Origin: Corynebacterium glucuronolyticum DSM 44120
GTDB lineage: Bacteria > Actinomycetota > Actinomycetes > Mycobacteriales > Mycobacteriaceae
DNA: 64,000 bases
NCBI RefSeq assembly: GCF_030440595.1
Contig: NZ_CP047452.1
Coordinates: 2,108,001-2,172,000, forward strand
Reading direction: 5' to 3'
In this document: one piece after another, positions 25,976 through 35,225 of the stretch
How the letters are laid out: every line of letters starts with the position of its first letter
Numbering within the stretch: position 1 is the first letter of the stretch
The notes under the pieces: model-generated
The model's input: the letters and a program-made list of their open reading frames with translations, nothing else
Database searches by the model: none
Told to the model about the DNA's origin: nothing
Position numbers and translations under genes: made by a program

Positions 25976-27450
25976 TATCCCTCCCAGCGCTCGGTGTCGG
26001 CTTCCTGGCCGTAGTCCTCGGCCTCAATGAGGCCACGGCGCACCTGCGAGGCACGCTTGCGCTCGGCGGCAGAGGCACGACCGGTCTGCTCCAGACGGAT
26101 GTCGGTTCCGCGCCCGGTGAGCAGCGGGTCTACGCCGGCGGCGGTGAGCGGATCCCATTCAAAGGTAATCTCTCCGATGGTGACCGCATCCCCGGCGCGG
26201 GCACCCGCCTTGAACAGCATGTCCTCTACCCCCGCCTTGGCAAAGCGGTCCCCGAGGTAGCCGACGGCTTCATCGTTTTCGAAGTCGGTCTGGAGCACCC
26301 ACCGCTCGACCTTGTCGCCGGTGACGATCCAGCCCTCGCCGTCGTCACTTCTCCGCACGTCAAGTTGCTGACGCTTCGGCTTGACCAGCACGGTATCTAC
26401 TCGCTTGCGCCTTGGTTCTGCTTTTCGACGCTCGGCTACGGCCTCCATGAGCGCGTACCGCAGTGGGTCTAGCCCCTTTCGTGCGACGGTGGAAATGATG
26501 AAGATCGGCCACCCGAACTTCTCTTTCAGGTCCTCGCTGACGAATTCCGCAAGCTCTAAGGCCTCCGGCACATCGGTTTTGTTCAAGACGATGAAACGGG
26601 GACGCTCAAGGAGGTCGGAATCCTCGGGAAGCAGCTCCTTGTAGGCGGCAAGCTCCTTCTCCAAGGCCTCAATATCGCTGACTGGATCACGGCCGGGCTC
26701 CAGGGTGGCTGTATCAACAACGTGGACGAGGACGGCGCAGCGCTCAATGTGGCGCAGGAAGTCATGGCCGAGGCCCTTGCCTTCGGAGGCACCGGGGATG
26801 AGGCCGGGTACATCGGCGATAGTGAACGCGTCGTGGCCCACGTTGACGACACCCAGGTTGGGCTGCAGCGTGGTGAAGGGGTAATCGGCAATCTTCGGCT
26901 TGGCCGCCGACAGGACAGAGACCAGCGAGGACTTGCCGGCGGACGGGAAGCCGAGGAGACCTACGTCGGCAAGCGATTTCAGCTCAACCACAACGTCGAG
27001 GGACTCCCCCGGCTCGCCGTTGAGAGCAAAGCCCGGGGCTTTGCGGGCGCGGGAAGCCAGCGCGGCGTTGCCGAGGCCACCGTGACCACCGTTAGCGGCA
27101 ATGATGGACATGCCGGGATCGGTGAGATCAGCCAGGACCTCGCCGTCGGTGGTAGAAACGACGGTACCTGCGGGAACCTCGAGGATCAGATCCTCACCAC
27201 GGGCACCATTGCGGTGATCACCGGCACCATTGGCACCACGGGAGGCCGTGAGGTGCGGACGGAAGTGCAGGTCAAGGAGAGTGTGTACCTGGGTGGAGGC
27301 ACGCAGGATGATGTCCCCGCCGTGGCCGCCGTTGCCTCCATCGGGACCGCCCAGCGGCTTGAACTTCTCGCGGTGCACGGACGAACACCCGTTGCCGCCG
27401 TCCCCGGCAGACAGGTGCAAAACGACACGATCTATAAATCGATTAGCCAC
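25975..27450 (-). CDS. obg: GTPase ObgE/CgtA
   Basis: A 491-residue ribosome-associated GTPase needed for 50S assembly. The glycine-rich Obg domain is at the N-terminus ([14 protein letters not shown] onward). The GTPase core has [14 protein letters not shown] and DVPGLI. The C-terminal OCT domain is present ([13 protein letters not shown]...). The start is GTG 27450 with AAAGGAG 5 nt upstream, shorter than the open frame to 27498. It heads the operon with proB and proA. Confidence 0.97.
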   Translation of the reverse strand: MANRFIDRVVLHLSAGDGGNGCSSVHREKFKPLGGPDGGNGGHGGDIILRASTQVHTLLDLHFRPHLTASRGANGAGDHRNGARGEDLILEVPAGTVVSTTDGEVLADLTDPGMSIIAANGGHGGLGNAALASRARKAPGFALNGEPGESLDVVVELKSLADVGLLGFPSAGKSSLVSVLSAAKPKIADYPFTTLQPNLGVVNVGHDAFTIADVPGLIPGASEGKGLGHDFLRHIERCAVLVHVVDTATLEPGRDPVSDIEALEKELAAYKELLPEDSDLLERPRFIVLNKTDVPEALELAEFVSEDLKEKFGWPIFIISTVARKGLDPLRYALMEAVAERRKAEPRRKRVDTVLVKPKRQQLDVRRSDDGEGWIVTGDKVERWVLQTDFENDEAVGYLGDRFAKAGVEDMLFKAGARAGDAVTIGEITFEWDPLTAAGVDPLLTGRGTDIRLEQTGRASAAERKRASQVRRGLIEAEDYGQEADTERWEG

Positions 27451-27521
27451 GAACACTCCTTTAATCGCATGAGGACGATAGTTTACCAGCAAGCACACAA
27501 AATTAGCATTAGAGTTGTCGT

Positions 27522-27728
27522 ATGAAGTTTTACACTGACGGCAAACAAAACCTACTCCGCCACAATGGCGAGTACTACGAGCGCTACATTCCCGCCAGCG
27601 TTGACGAGCGGCGCGACGGCTACTGGCGGCCGGCCCCCTCCGGAGATTTCCTCATCACATGGGGTACCAGCTACGGGGAGATCGGCTCCGGGGAGGCAGA
27701 CCGCATCGCCGCAGGGCTCGATCAGTAA
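27522..27728 (+). CDS. Small hypothetical protein (68 aa)
   Basis: It is not recognised. A soluble tryptophan- and tyrosine-rich peptide ([24 protein letters not shown]...). TAGAGT lies 6 nt before the ATG, so a leaderless start is likely. It is divergent from obg and its last codons overlap the convergent dehydrogenase gene by 7 bp. Confidence 0.65.
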   Translation: MKFYTDGKQNLLRHNGEYYERYIPASVDERRDGYWRPAPSGDFLITWGTSYGEIGSGEADRIAAGLDQ

Positions 27729-28645
27729 CCCCTCGCAACGTCGACCTCGGTCGGCATCTTCTCGCCCTTTTCAAACGCATCAGCACTCGCAGCGGCAGCA
27801 AGACCAGTGCGGTGACGGATCACCGGGTTGGTATTGGCCACGTGCGGCGTGACGATGCAATTCTCTAACTTCCACAGCGGGTGGTCCGCCGGAAGCGGTT
27901 CGGGGTCCAACACATCAAGTCCGGCAGCGGCGATCTCGCCAGAGGTCAAAGCCTCAGTGAGCGCATCCGTATCCACGAGCGGGCCACGCCCCACGTTGAT
28001 GACGATGGCGCTATCCTTCATCTTCTTCAGGGACTCCTCGTTCACCGTGTGGTACGTGTCCTTCGTCAGCGGGGTGACGGTGATCAGAATGTCGGCACTG
28101 TCCCATTCGAACTCGTCCATCGACAGCGATTCATCTGCGCCCTCAATCTCCCTGCCCGAGTGGGTAACGGCAATCACCTTCGCCCCGAAGGCCTTCACCA
28201 GGGGAACAATCGCCGAGCCGATCCCGCCGGCACCGATGACGGCAACGGTGCTTTCGAAGAGCCACCGCTTACTCTCGTGCATGGTCTCCGCAGCATCCCA
28301 GGAACCAGTGGTGATGGCCGTCCTCAGCATCTGAGTGACGCCGAGCAGCAGCCCCAGAGTGGACTCGGCCACCGTGTCCGCGTACAGCCCCTGCGCGTTC
28401 GACCAACGCAGCTTCCCCGGCTTGAGGTAGCCGGCCTTCACCAGGCCATCGACACCGGCGAAGTGGGTGTGGACGAACCCTACCGATTCCGGCAGCGTCT
28501 CCGGGAAGTCCGCGGCCGTGCCATTAAACACAATGAACTCGCAGCCGTCCGGCACCGCCCCCTCGAACGGAAGGTACTCGTGGCCCCGTTCGGTCAGCTG
28601 ATCAATAGTTTCTTTCCATACATCGGGCAACATTGTGAACTTCAT
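27722..28645 (-). CDS. D-isomer-specific 2-hydroxyacid dehydrogenase
   Basis: A 307-residue NAD-dependent oxidoreductase. The Rossmann motif is VIGAGGIGSAI. The catalytic Arg is in INVGRGPLVDTDAL, the Glu in LDPEPLPADHPLW, and the His in VTPHVANT. It is shorter than SerA and lacks an ACT domain, so it is not phosphoglycerate dehydrogenase. The substrate (glyoxylate, hydroxypyruvate or another 2-keto acid) is unknown. A leaderless ATG at 28645 follows TACGCT. C. glutamicum has a similar gene beside proB-obg. Confidence 0.9.
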   Translation of the reverse strand: MKFTMLPDVWKETIDQLTERGHEYLPFEGAVPDGCEFIVFNGTAADFPETLPESVGFVHTHFAGVDGLVKAGYLKPGKLRWSNAQGLYADTVAESTLGLLLGVTQMLRTAITTGSWDAAETMHESKRWLFESTVAVIGAGGIGSAIVPLVKAFGAKVIAVTHSGREIEGADESLSMDEFEWDSADILITVTPLTKDTYHTVNEESLKKMKDSAIVINVGRGPLVDTDALTEALTSGEIAAAGLDVLDPEPLPADHPLWKLENCIVTPHVANTNPVIRHRTGLAAAASADAFEKGEKMPTEVDVARGY

Positions 28646-28652
28646 GGCTACC

Positions 28653-28658
28653 AGCGTA
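28653..28658 (-). promoter_or_regulatory. -10 box of leaderless hydroxyacid dehydrogenase transcript
   Basis: TACGCT on the minus strand, 7 nt before the ATG at 28645. Confidence 0.55.
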
Positions 28659-28663
28659 CCGAT

Positions 28664-28691
28664 AAAAAAATCCCCCGTTTACACGGGGGAT
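28664..28691 (-). terminator. Terminator of the rplU-rpmA operon
   Basis: A perfect 9-bp stem ATCCCCCGT/ACGGGGGAT with a 4-nt loop, followed on the minus strand by T7. It lies 14 bp after the rpmA stop. Confidence 0.92.
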
Positions 28692-28705
28692 AAAAGCTTT
28701 AACGC

Positions 28706-28972
28706 TTATGCGGACTGTGCCTCAGCCGGAACGATGCTCACGAGCGTGCGCTTGTTGCGGGTGGAAAACTCCACTGCGCCAGCTGCGAGAGCGAACAGAG
28801 TGTCGTCGCCGCCGCGTCCAACGTTCTCACCGGGGTGGAATTTGGTGCCACGCTGGCGAACGAGGATCTCTCCTGCCTTCACCTGCTGGCCACCGTAGCG
28901 CTTCACACCAAGGCGTTTTGCCTGTGAGTCGCGACCGTTGCTGGAGCTAGATGCGCCCTTCTTATGTGCCAT
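28706..28972 (-). CDS. rpmA: 50S ribosomal protein L27
   Basis: An 88-residue protein near the peptidyl-transferase centre. The start [16 protein letters not shown] and the core [21 protein letters not shown] are typical. Firmicute L27 has a cleaved N-terminal extension that is absent here, as expected for actinobacteria. It lies 17 bp behind rplU and ends at a strong terminator. Confidence 0.98.
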   Translation of the reverse strand: MAHKKGASSSSNGRDSQAKRLGVKRYGGQQVKAGEILVRQRGTKFHPGENVGRGGDDTLFALAAGAVEFSTRNKRTLVSIVPAEAQSA

Positions 28973-28989
28973 GTGGGATTCGCCTCCTT

Positions 28990-29295
28990 TTACTTAATTC
29001 CGTTGATCTTGACCACGGTAAGCTTCTGGCGGTGGCCCTGACGCTTCTTGTAGCCAGTCTTGTTCTTGTACTTCAAAATCTTGATCTTCGGGCCCTTAAC
29101 GTGCTCGACGATCTCGGCATCAACCTTCACCTTAGCGAGGTCATCAGCCTTGGTAGTGACGTTAGCACCGTCGACGAGCAGAACGGGGGTGAGAGCCACG
29201 GACGTCCCCGGCTCACCCTCGATCTTCTCGACCTTGACGAGGTCGCCTTCGGCAACCTTGTACTGCTTCCCGCCGGTCTTGACGATCGCGTACAT
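28990..29295 (-). CDS. rplU: 50S ribosomal protein L21
   Basis: A 101-residue large-subunit protein. The start [14 protein letters not shown] and the C-terminal [17 protein letters not shown] are diagnostic. The ATG at 29295 is used rather than the open-frame start at 29337, because conservation begins at MYAIV. A good Shine-Dalgarno is not obvious; a GGGG stretch lies about 10 nt upstream. It is followed by rpmA. Confidence 0.98.
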   Translation of the reverse strand: MYAIVKTGGKQYKVAEGDLVKVEKIEGEPGTSVALTPVLLVDGANVTTKADDLAKVKVDAEIVEHVKGPKIKILKYKNKTGYKKRQGHRQKLTVVKINGIK

Positions 29296-29398
29296 AATGA
29301 GGGTTACCCCATTTCTCAAAACTCGTGGCGGGCACACTACGGCACCCGCGAATGCTTACAGTTACTTTCCTGCTAGTCGCGCACCAAATTGCGCGCCT

Positions 29399-29440
29399 AA
29401 AACAGCGACTGCCCAAGACTACCCCGACAGTCGCCGTTTT
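29399..29440 (-). terminator. Terminator of rne
   Basis: An inverted repeat AAAACxGCGACTG/CAGTCGCxGTTTT with a 16-nt loop and one mismatched position in the stem, lying 10 bp after the rne stop. The T-rich end can serve transcripts from the minus strand. Confidence 0.75.
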
Positions 29441-29450
29441 ACCAAATTCC

Positions 29451-32144
29451 CTAGGATTTCGCTTGTCGACGCGCCACGCGGCGACGCCTCGACTTCGTCT
29501 GCGGCTGCGGTTTATCCGTTTCAGGCTCGGGCTGCCGCTCGGTTTTGGCCACCGCCTTCGGCTTGCTCACGCTTTTCGACGCCGCCCTGCGCACCGCACG
29601 GCGACGGCGACCGGAGGCCTTCTTCGGAGCGGGCTTCTCCTCGGGCTGAGGTTCCGGCTCCGGTTCTGGTTCCGGCTTCTTTTCGGCGAAGTCGGCCGGA
29701 TCCGGCGCGTGGTCGCTCACCGAGTTACCACGGGTGCGACGGCGGCGGCGCGGCGACTTCTCAAACCGCTCCTTCGCCTCCTCGTAGGTTTCGGTGCGCT
29801 CCTCTTCCTGAGGCTCTTCGTGCTTCTTGTGCGAGCGACGACGCTCCCGCTGCGGCTTTTCTTCCTTCGCCGGAGCTGCTTCGTGATGCTCGTGGTGCTC
29901 GTCCTCATCATGTTCGTCGTCTTCATGATGCATGGCAAGAGCCGTCGGGTGCTGGCGCGGATCGTGCTCGGGCTTCGAACGGCGCTTCTTATTGCGCCCG
30001 TACACCGGTCGCTTCTCCTGCTGCTCCACCGGATCCTCATGCAGAATAATGCCACGTCCATCGCAGGCCTCGCACGTGGTGGCAAAGGTCTCCAGCAGCC
30101 CGGTGCCCAACTTCTTGCGCGTCATCTGGACGAGGCCGAGGGACGTAACCTCAGAAACCTGGTGGCGGGTGCGATCCCGGCCGAGGGCCTCCTTCAGGCG
30201 ACGCAGCACCAGGTCCCGGTTTTCCGGCAGGACCATGTCGATGAAGTCCACCACGATCATCCCGCCGAGGTCGCGCAGACGCATCTGGCGAACGATCTCT
30301 TCGGCGGCCTCGAGGTTGTTCTTCGTCACCGTCTCCTCGAGGTTGCCGCCGGAGCCGGTGAACTTTCCGGTGTTCACATCGATGACGGTCATGGCCTCCG
30401 TGCGGTCGATGATGAGCGTGCCGCCCGAAGGCAACCACACCTTGCGGCCCAGCGCCTTCTGCAGCTGCTCATCGATGCGGTACTTCTCAAACACGTCCTT
30501 GCCGTCGTTGTTCTCCGCCTCGTACTTGACCACGCGCTCGGCGAGGTCAGGAGCGACCGTATTCACGTAGTCAGACACGGTGTTGTAGGCCCTGTCGCCC
30601 TCCACCACGAGGGTGGAGAAGTCCTCGTTGAACAGGTCACGCACAACGCGAACGAGCACATCCGGCTCCTCGTACATGGTGACCGGCTTGGCCCCCTTGG
30701 AGGCCTTCTCCTCCTCCGTCCGCTGCGCAATGTCCTCCCACAGGGAGTGCAGGCGCTCCACGTCGGCGGCGATCTCCTTCTCGGACACCCCCTCGGCGGC
30801 GGTGCGCACGATCGCGCCACCCTCGTTGGGGATGACATCGTTGAGGATGGCTTTCAGGCGCTTACGCTCCGGCTCGGGGAGCTTGCGGGAAATGCCCGCA
30901 TTGCGTCCCCGTGGCACGTACACGAGGTAGCGGCCGGCGAGGGAAATCTGCATGGTGAGGCGGGCACCCTTGTGCCCGACAATGTCCTTAGATACCTGCA
31001 CCAGCACCTGGTCGCCGGACTTCAGGGCCTGGTCGATACGACGCTTGCGGCCACCGAGTCCCATCTGGCGCCAGTCAATGTCGGCGGAGTACAGGACACC
31101 GTTGCGTCCGGTTCCGATATCGATGAAGGCGGCCTCCATGGAGTCCAACACGTTTTGCACGCGGCCGAGGTAGATGTTGCCCACCTGGGATGCGGCGGTG
31201 TTGGAGGTGACAAAGTGCTCGACGAGCATCTCGTCCTCAAGAACACCGATCTGCGTGACGAGGCCTTCGTGATCCGTACGCTCACGCTCGCGCACGACCA
31301 TGGTGCGCTCCACGGATTCGCGGCGGGCGAGGAACTCCGACTCCGTCACAATGTGGCGGTTGTTGCGATCCTCCACGCGGCGCTCGTGCCGGCGGCGACG
31401 CTGCGCCTCGAGACGCGTCGACCCCTTGATCGCCTTCGGCTCGGTGATCTGCTCAACCGGCTTGTCCTTCGGCTCCTCCTTGCGCCCGCGACCGGTCCCC
31501 CGGCGGCCACGGCGACGCTTCCGCGTCGACTGCTCGGGCTGCGGTGCCGGCTCATCGTCTTCCTCATCGACGGAGGTATCCTCCGGTTCCTCGACGATCG
31601 GCTCCGGGGCAATGAACGTCGGCGCAACGAACATCGGAGTCATTGTCACGTCTTCCTCCGACGGCTCGGGGGCGGGGGTGACGGCAACGGGTGCTTCCGT
31701 CTCATCGGCACCGTCCTCCAGGCGCTCCTCCAACGCCTTCTCCACCTTCTCTTCGATCTGGTGGATCTCGTTCTCCACGTTCTTGGTTACGCGGTAGCGG
31801 AGCTTTTCCTCATCGGTCTTGCCCTTCTTGTTGGTGGGCTTAACCTTCTCCTTCTGTTTTTCCTGCTTTTTCGGTGCCGACTTCTTGACGGTCTTCTTGG
31901 CAGACTTTTTGGAGGTTTTCTTAGCCGACTTCTTGGCAGAAGGGAATAGGTGGGCGAGCAGCTTTTCTGCTTCCTCCTTATGGATGGAGCTCTGCGCCTT
32001 CTTCCCCTCGACTCCGATCTCTTCTAGACCAGCAAGAACCGTTTTTGAATCGGTATTGAGCATGCGTGCGAGGTCATAGACTCGCACCTTGTCACCCAGG
32101 TCATCTGGGTTCACGGGTGTTAGTTCACCGGTGGTGAGTGCCAC
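29451..32144 (-). CDS. rne: Ribonuclease E/G with N-terminal IF-2-type domain
   Basis: An 897-residue endoribonuclease for rRNA processing and mRNA decay. Residues about 17-65 form an IF2_N-like helical domain (VRVYDLARMLNTDSKTVLAG). Long basic and acidic low-complexity stretches follow to about residue 270. The catalytic core then has an S1 domain (GNIYLGRVQNVLDSMEAAF), the DNase-I-like active site (VIDVNTGKFTG and MIVVDFIDM) and a CEAC zinc link. A charged, disordered C-terminal tail rich in R and E completes it. The neighbours rplU-rpmA downstream and ndk upstream match Mycobacterium. Confidence 0.96.
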   Translation of the reverse strand: MALTTGELTPVNPDDLGDKVRVYDLARMLNTDSKTVLAGLEEIGVEGKKAQSSIHKEEAEKLLAHLFPSAKKSAKKTSKKSAKKTVKKSAPKKQEKQKEKVKPTNKKGKTDEEKLRYRVTKNVENEIHQIEEKVEKALEERLEDGADETEAPVAVTPAPEPSEEDVTMTPMFVAPTFIAPEPIVEEPEDTSVDEEDDEPAPQPEQSTRKRRRGRRGTGRGRKEEPKDKPVEQITEPKAIKGSTRLEAQRRRRHERRVEDRNNRHIVTESEFLARRESVERTMVVRERERTDHEGLVTQIGVLEDEMLVEHFVTSNTAASQVGNIYLGRVQNVLDSMEAAFIDIGTGRNGVLYSADIDWRQMGLGGRKRRIDQALKSGDQVLVQVSKDIVGHKGARLTMQISLAGRYLVYVPRGRNAGISRKLPEPERKRLKAILNDVIPNEGGAIVRTAAEGVSEKEIAADVERLHSLWEDIAQRTEEEKASKGAKPVTMYEEPDVLVRVVRDLFNEDFSTLVVEGDRAYNTVSDYVNTVAPDLAERVVKYEAENNDGKDVFEKYRIDEQLQKALGRKVWLPSGGTLIIDRTEAMTVIDVNTGKFTGSGGNLEETVTKNNLEAAEEIVRQMRLRDLGGMIVVDFIDMVLPENRDLVLRRLKEALGRDRTRHQVSEVTSLGLVQMTRKKLGTGLLETFATTCEACDGRGIILHEDPVEQQEKRPVYGRNKKRRSKPEHDPRQHPTALAMHHEDDEHDEDEHHEHHEAAPAKEEKPQRERRRSHKKHEEPQEEERTETYEEAKERFEKSPRRRRRTRGNSVSDHAPDPADFAEKKPEPEPEPEPQPEEKPAPKKASGRRRRAVRRAASKSVSKPKAVAKTERQPEPETDKPQPQTKSRRRRVARRQAKS

Positions 32145-32318
32145 GGGTTCTCCTTTTATTTGTTTGTACCCGGGCGCTGACAGGTTCTCCTGCCGCCGCC
32201 TCTCGGGATATCGAAAAGTCTTATGGGGTGGTTCAGCGTTCCGGCTGACCGGGCGAACGCACCGTTAACCTATTGTTGCACAGCGTGAGAGCCTTCGGCA
32301 ATAATGTAGACTTTTGAC

Positions 32319-33074
32319 ATGTCCCAAAACCCTGTACCCTTCCCACCTTTTCAACCGTTAACGTACGTCGCCCCCGCCGTTGCCCTTGCGGCCTGCCGCG
32401 TAGCGCTGGAAATGGAAAACTTCCTGTGGATTGCTATCTTCGGCATCCTCACCGTGCTTGTCGGAGGCTTCACTTTTAGACATTCGTTTGAATCAGGGGT
32501 GTTCCCGGTGAAGGCGCGCGCCGAGGATCGCGTCGAAAGGAAGCCTTCCGCACTGGCCGCAGCGTTCGCGGCGACCATCTTTATGGATATCATCGGCGAT
32601 TCGGCGGTGCCCCACTTTGATCTTTCACCCCAGGTCCGGATGTACGGCCTCTTCGCGTTGTGGTCTGTCACGCTTTCGCTTGGCATGATCGCCGATGCGC
32701 GCAGAAAATACCTATCCATCAAGAAACGGATCAGAAGAGTATTGAAACAACCATCACGAGAGCTCCCCGCCCCCACCTCCGACATAGAGCGTGACGCCCT
32801 GGAGGCACTTCGCAACCATGGAGTCACCGGTGGCTGGCGGATGAAGATAAAAACTCTCGCAAAAAGGATTAATGCCGACCCCGACGATGTGATCACGGCC
32901 TGCGAAAACCTGCAGAAAAACGGTGCCGTCACCATCAGCACCATCGGCTATCAAAATAAGCCCCACCATTGGAACGTGGAGCTTACGTCGAGCGGCCTTG
33001 ATCAGGTCATTAGAGCGGAGACAATCAAGTACTCCACTCAGGCCCGAGAATTTCAGGCACGCCACGCGGAATGA
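32319..33074 (+). CDS. Hypothetical membrane protein with C-terminal winged-helix-like region
   Basis: A 251-residue protein I do not recognise. The first 140 residues carry about four hydrophobic segments (LTYVAPAVALAACRVAL, FLWIAIFGILTVLVGGF, ALAAAFAATIFMDII, MYGLFALWSVTLSLGMI). The remainder is soluble and looks like a winged helix (ERDALEALRNHGVTG, VITACENLQKNGAVTI). This suggests a membrane-tethered DNA- or RNA-binding protein. TAGACT lies 6 nt before the ATG, so it is probably leaderless. It is divergent from rne and convergent with ndk. Confidence 0.75.
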   Translation: MSQNPVPFPPFQPLTYVAPAVALAACRVALEMENFLWIAIFGILTVLVGGFTFRHSFESGVFPVKARAEDRVERKPSALAAAFAATIFMDIIGDSAVPHFDLSPQVRMYGLFALWSVTLSLGMIADARRKYLSIKKRIRRVLKQPSRELPAPTSDIERDALEALRNHGVTGGWRMKIKTLAKRINADPDDVITACENLQKNGAVTISTIGYQNKPHHWNVELTSSGLDQVIRAETIKYSTQAREFQARHAE

Positions 33075-33146
33075 TCGCTGCCCCGTCACACAATTGCAAA
33101 AGCCCCACGTGACGTAGGGCTACCAGGCAGTGGACGAAAACAGCCG

Positions 33147-33557
33147 TTACAGGTTCGGGAACCAGATCTTAATCTCGCGCTCGGCGGACTCGGGGGAATC
33201 GGAGCCGTGGACAACGTTCTCGCCAACGGTGAGAGCGAAGTCGCCACGGATGGAGCCGGGCGCTGCCTTGGACACCGGATCAGTGCCACCGGCCAGTTGA
33301 CGCCATGCCTCGATGGCGCGCTCGCCCTCGACGACACCGGCGATGAGCGGTGCGGAGGTGATGAAGTCAACGAGCTCACCGTAAAAGGGCTTGCCCTCGT
33401 GCTCTGCGTAGTGCTTCTCGGCGGTGGCCTTGTCAGCAACGCGCAGATCCAGAGCGACGAGTTTCAGGCCCTTGCGCTCGATGCGCGAAATGATCTCGCC
33501 CACGTGGCCGTTCTTGACACCGTCGGGCTTGATAAGAATGAGTGTACGTTCAGTCAT
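33147..33557 (-). CDS. ndk: Nucleoside diphosphate kinase
   Basis: A 136-residue enzyme that balances NTP pools by a phosphohistidine intermediate. The start is [16 protein letters not shown], and the catalytic histidine is in [16 protein letters not shown]. The ATG at 33557 is used rather than 33599; TAAAGT lies 8 nt upstream. It is downstream of a small hypothetical pair and upstream of no close neighbour. Confidence 0.98.
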   Translation of the reverse strand: MTERTLILIKPDGVKNGHVGEIISRIERKGLKLVALDLRVADKATAEKHYAEHEGKPFYGELVDFITSAPLIAGVVEGERAIEAWRQLAGGTDPVSKAAPGSIRGDFALTVGENVVHGSDSPESAEREIKIWFPNL

Positions 33558-33571
33558 GGTGGTCAACTTTA

Positions 33572-33967
33572 CTAGATAGTTGCGGTGACGGCATGCCAAC
33601 CGTAGTACGTTTTCTCCACACCCTCTTCACCGGCATGCGGGTCGCCGTCCCCCATCCGCACCGTTACCTCGATATCTGGGGTGAGTGAGAGATGAACAAC
33701 CCACGCGGAGTCCGCCCACAGGCACCCGCGTACAGGAACGTCCCGATGCTGTAAGCGGAACCGAATCACCGAAATCCATCCCGTGGCACCAAGCTGATGC
33801 TTTGTCGCATTCTCCGCCTGCACAGGAAAGATCGGTTCCTCGAAGCTGAAGGCAACCTCCCCCACGCTTCCGGGGAAACTAAACGCCTGCCGGGGAACAT
33901 GCCCGCTCACCATCCGCCGTGCGATCTCACTTCCCACATCAGCGGAGCTGCCAATAAATCGTGGCAT
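33572..33967 (-). CDS. Hypothetical protein (131 aa)
   Basis: It is not recognised. A soluble protein starting [19 protein letters not shown], with a beta-rich middle ([38 protein letters not shown]) and an end [13 protein letters not shown]. The ATG at 33967 has a GGGTGGG stretch a few bases upstream. It overlaps the 3' end of a short upstream frame (33939-34091) by 29 bp and precedes ndk by 14 bp, so all three may be one transcript. Confidence 0.6.
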   Translation of the reverse strand: MPRFIGSSADVGSEIARRMVSGHVPRQAFSFPGSVGEVAFSFEEPIFPVQAENATKHQLGATGWISVIRFRLQHRDVPVRGCLWADSAWVVHLSLTPDIEVTVRMGDGDPHAGEEGVEKTYYGWHAVTATI

Positions 33968-34091
33968 GGCGATCCCACCCTTCCTGATCCAGGGCATCCC
34001 ACTGCCCTTCTGCCCCCGCAAAATGCGTCTCTTCGAGGTGCAGGGTTTTCCCCCTCATTTCGACATCCCAACCATTACCGCTCTGTTTCAC
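33939..34091 (-). CDS. Short hypothetical protein (about 50 aa), start uncertain
   Basis: An open frame reaches back to 34397, but only its last 50 residues (from a GTG at 34091, VKQSGNGWDVEMRG...) look protein-like: amphipathic and charged, without the Pro/Cys-rich noise upstream. It overlaps the following hypothetical gene. No ribosome-binding site is convincing. It may also be a remnant. Confidence 0.35.
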   Translation of the reverse strand: MKQSGNGWDVEMRGKTLHLEETHFAGAEGQWDALDQEGWDRHATIYWQLR

Positions 34092-34494
34092 GTTATGCAC
34101 GGGGCTATCCTGGCGGGGATTGCCACATACGGCTACTCGGTGCTGTTTTTTCTTTATAGTCCCCCACCCTTCTAAGGTTCGAGGTGGTAATGGTGGTAAC
34201 GCCTCCGCGCATGTGGAAAACTCCCACGCACCGAAACCCAGCGGACAGGAAAAAACACTGTAACAGTAATCAATGGGGTGCGAGCTATTCCACAAAAATG
34301 CGGAGTTCCTTCTCTTTCTGTCATAGGTATGTTCCTCAGGATGGGTCGGCGGTGATGCGAGTGTGCGTTGAGCCCCACTACTGGCCGTGGTGTTCACAAC
34401 GAGGTCTCTATCGTGTGCTGACTATCCGCGTTTTTTATGGTAATGACGGATGTGCCCCCAATCAGCGGTCATACCAATTGGGGGCACCCGGGGA
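34092..34494. other. Intergenic region of about 400 bp with one inverted repeat
   Basis: Apart from the inverted repeat at 34452-34487 I see no convincing gene. Short frames on both strands lack ribosome-binding sites and have biased residue content. Confidence 0.5.
34452..34487. repeat. Inverted repeat after the folC operon
   Basis: GTGCCCCCAAT and ATTGGGGGCAC are perfect 11-bp arms with a 14-nt loop, 8 bp beyond the stop of the last gene of the valS-folC operon. No T-run follows on the minus strand, so it may be a weak terminator or a 3'-end stabiliser. Confidence 0.6.
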
Positions 34495-34815
34495 CTAGAA
34501 GAATCTATCTACGGCATCCTTCGCATCCGGGAGAGATAAGCCGGGGACGGCCTCGCGGAGGGCCCTGACTGCGGAAACTGAGTCACCGTCGCGCTTGAGC
34601 CGCACGATGTCCACCTTCGTCTCATCCGGGATGGATGCCGCCACCGAGGCCGTGAACTCCACTCGGGGAGGCTTCTTGAACTCAATGAACGTGAGGACTG
34701 CTAGCCCAATCCCCAGGATGAGGATTGCTGCGCCCCAGCCCCAACGACCACCCATGAAATAGGTGACGGCGGTGAGCAGGAAGCAGATCGTGGCAAAACC
34801 ATAAATAAACTTCAT
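34495..34815 (-). CDS. Small membrane protein with L7/L12-like C-terminal domain
   Basis: A 106-residue protein. Residues 1-45 have two hydrophobic segments (FATICFLLTAVTYFM and WGAAILILGIGLAVLTF). Residues about 68-106 resemble the C-terminal domain of ribosomal protein L7/L12 (VRLKRDGDSVSAVRALREAV, then SLPDAKDAVDRF). Such domains appear in actinobacterial membrane proteins of unknown role. It overlaps the preceding DUF4233 gene by 1 bp and ends the valS-folC operon. Confidence 0.75.
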   Translation of the reverse strand: MKFIYGFATICFLLTAVTYFMGGRWGWGAAILILGIGLAVLTFIEFKKPPRVEFTASVAASIPDETKVDIVRLKRDGDSVSAVRALREAVPGLSLPDAKDAVDRFF

Positions 34816-35225
34816 TATGTGTGCTGCGTGGTGAGCAACCCACGCTTCTTCCTTTCAATAATCACGTTGCGCAGGTAGAACACGAAGATCCACAAGAGGA
34901 TGAACATGATCACCACGGCACCCATTGACCAGTGAATGAAAAACCCTCCGAGGGCCACCACCTGCAGGGCAATGTTGAGCCAGATGGACCAGCTGAATCG
35001 CTGGAGGAACGCGGCCACCACGTGCGCCACGGTGACGAGGGAAACGAACCAGATGTTGGCCGGCTGCCACAGGTCGCCGAACTTGGAGATCACGGTGAGA
35101 ACCAACCCCAGGGTGATCGCTTCGGTGATGAGAACACTGCTCATCACGCCGCGCAGGCCCTTGATCGGATCCTTAACCGGCTCCTGTCCAGGCCCTAGTG
35201 GGCCGTATTCGGGGGTGTCTGTCAT
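34815..35225 (-). CDS. DUF4233 membrane protein (Rv2446c-like)
   Basis: A 136-residue integral membrane protein with four hydrophobic segments, starting after about 25 polar residues (GLRGVMSSVLITEAITLGLVL...). The family is restricted to actinobacteria and always follows folC, as here with a 4-bp overlap. Its function is unknown. Confidence 0.88.
   Translation of the reverse strand: MTDTPEYGPLGPGQEPVKDPIKGLRGVMSSVLITEAITLGLVLTVISKFGDLWQPANIWFVSLVTVAHVVAAFLQRFSWSIWLNIALQVVALGGFFIHWSMGAVVIMFILLWIFVFYLRNVIIERKKRGLLTTQHT

Noticed and set aside
29325..31949. An 874-codon open frame antisense to rne
   Set aside because: The composition (Leu, Arg and His runs) mirrors the charged codons of RNase E on the other strand; it has no domain.
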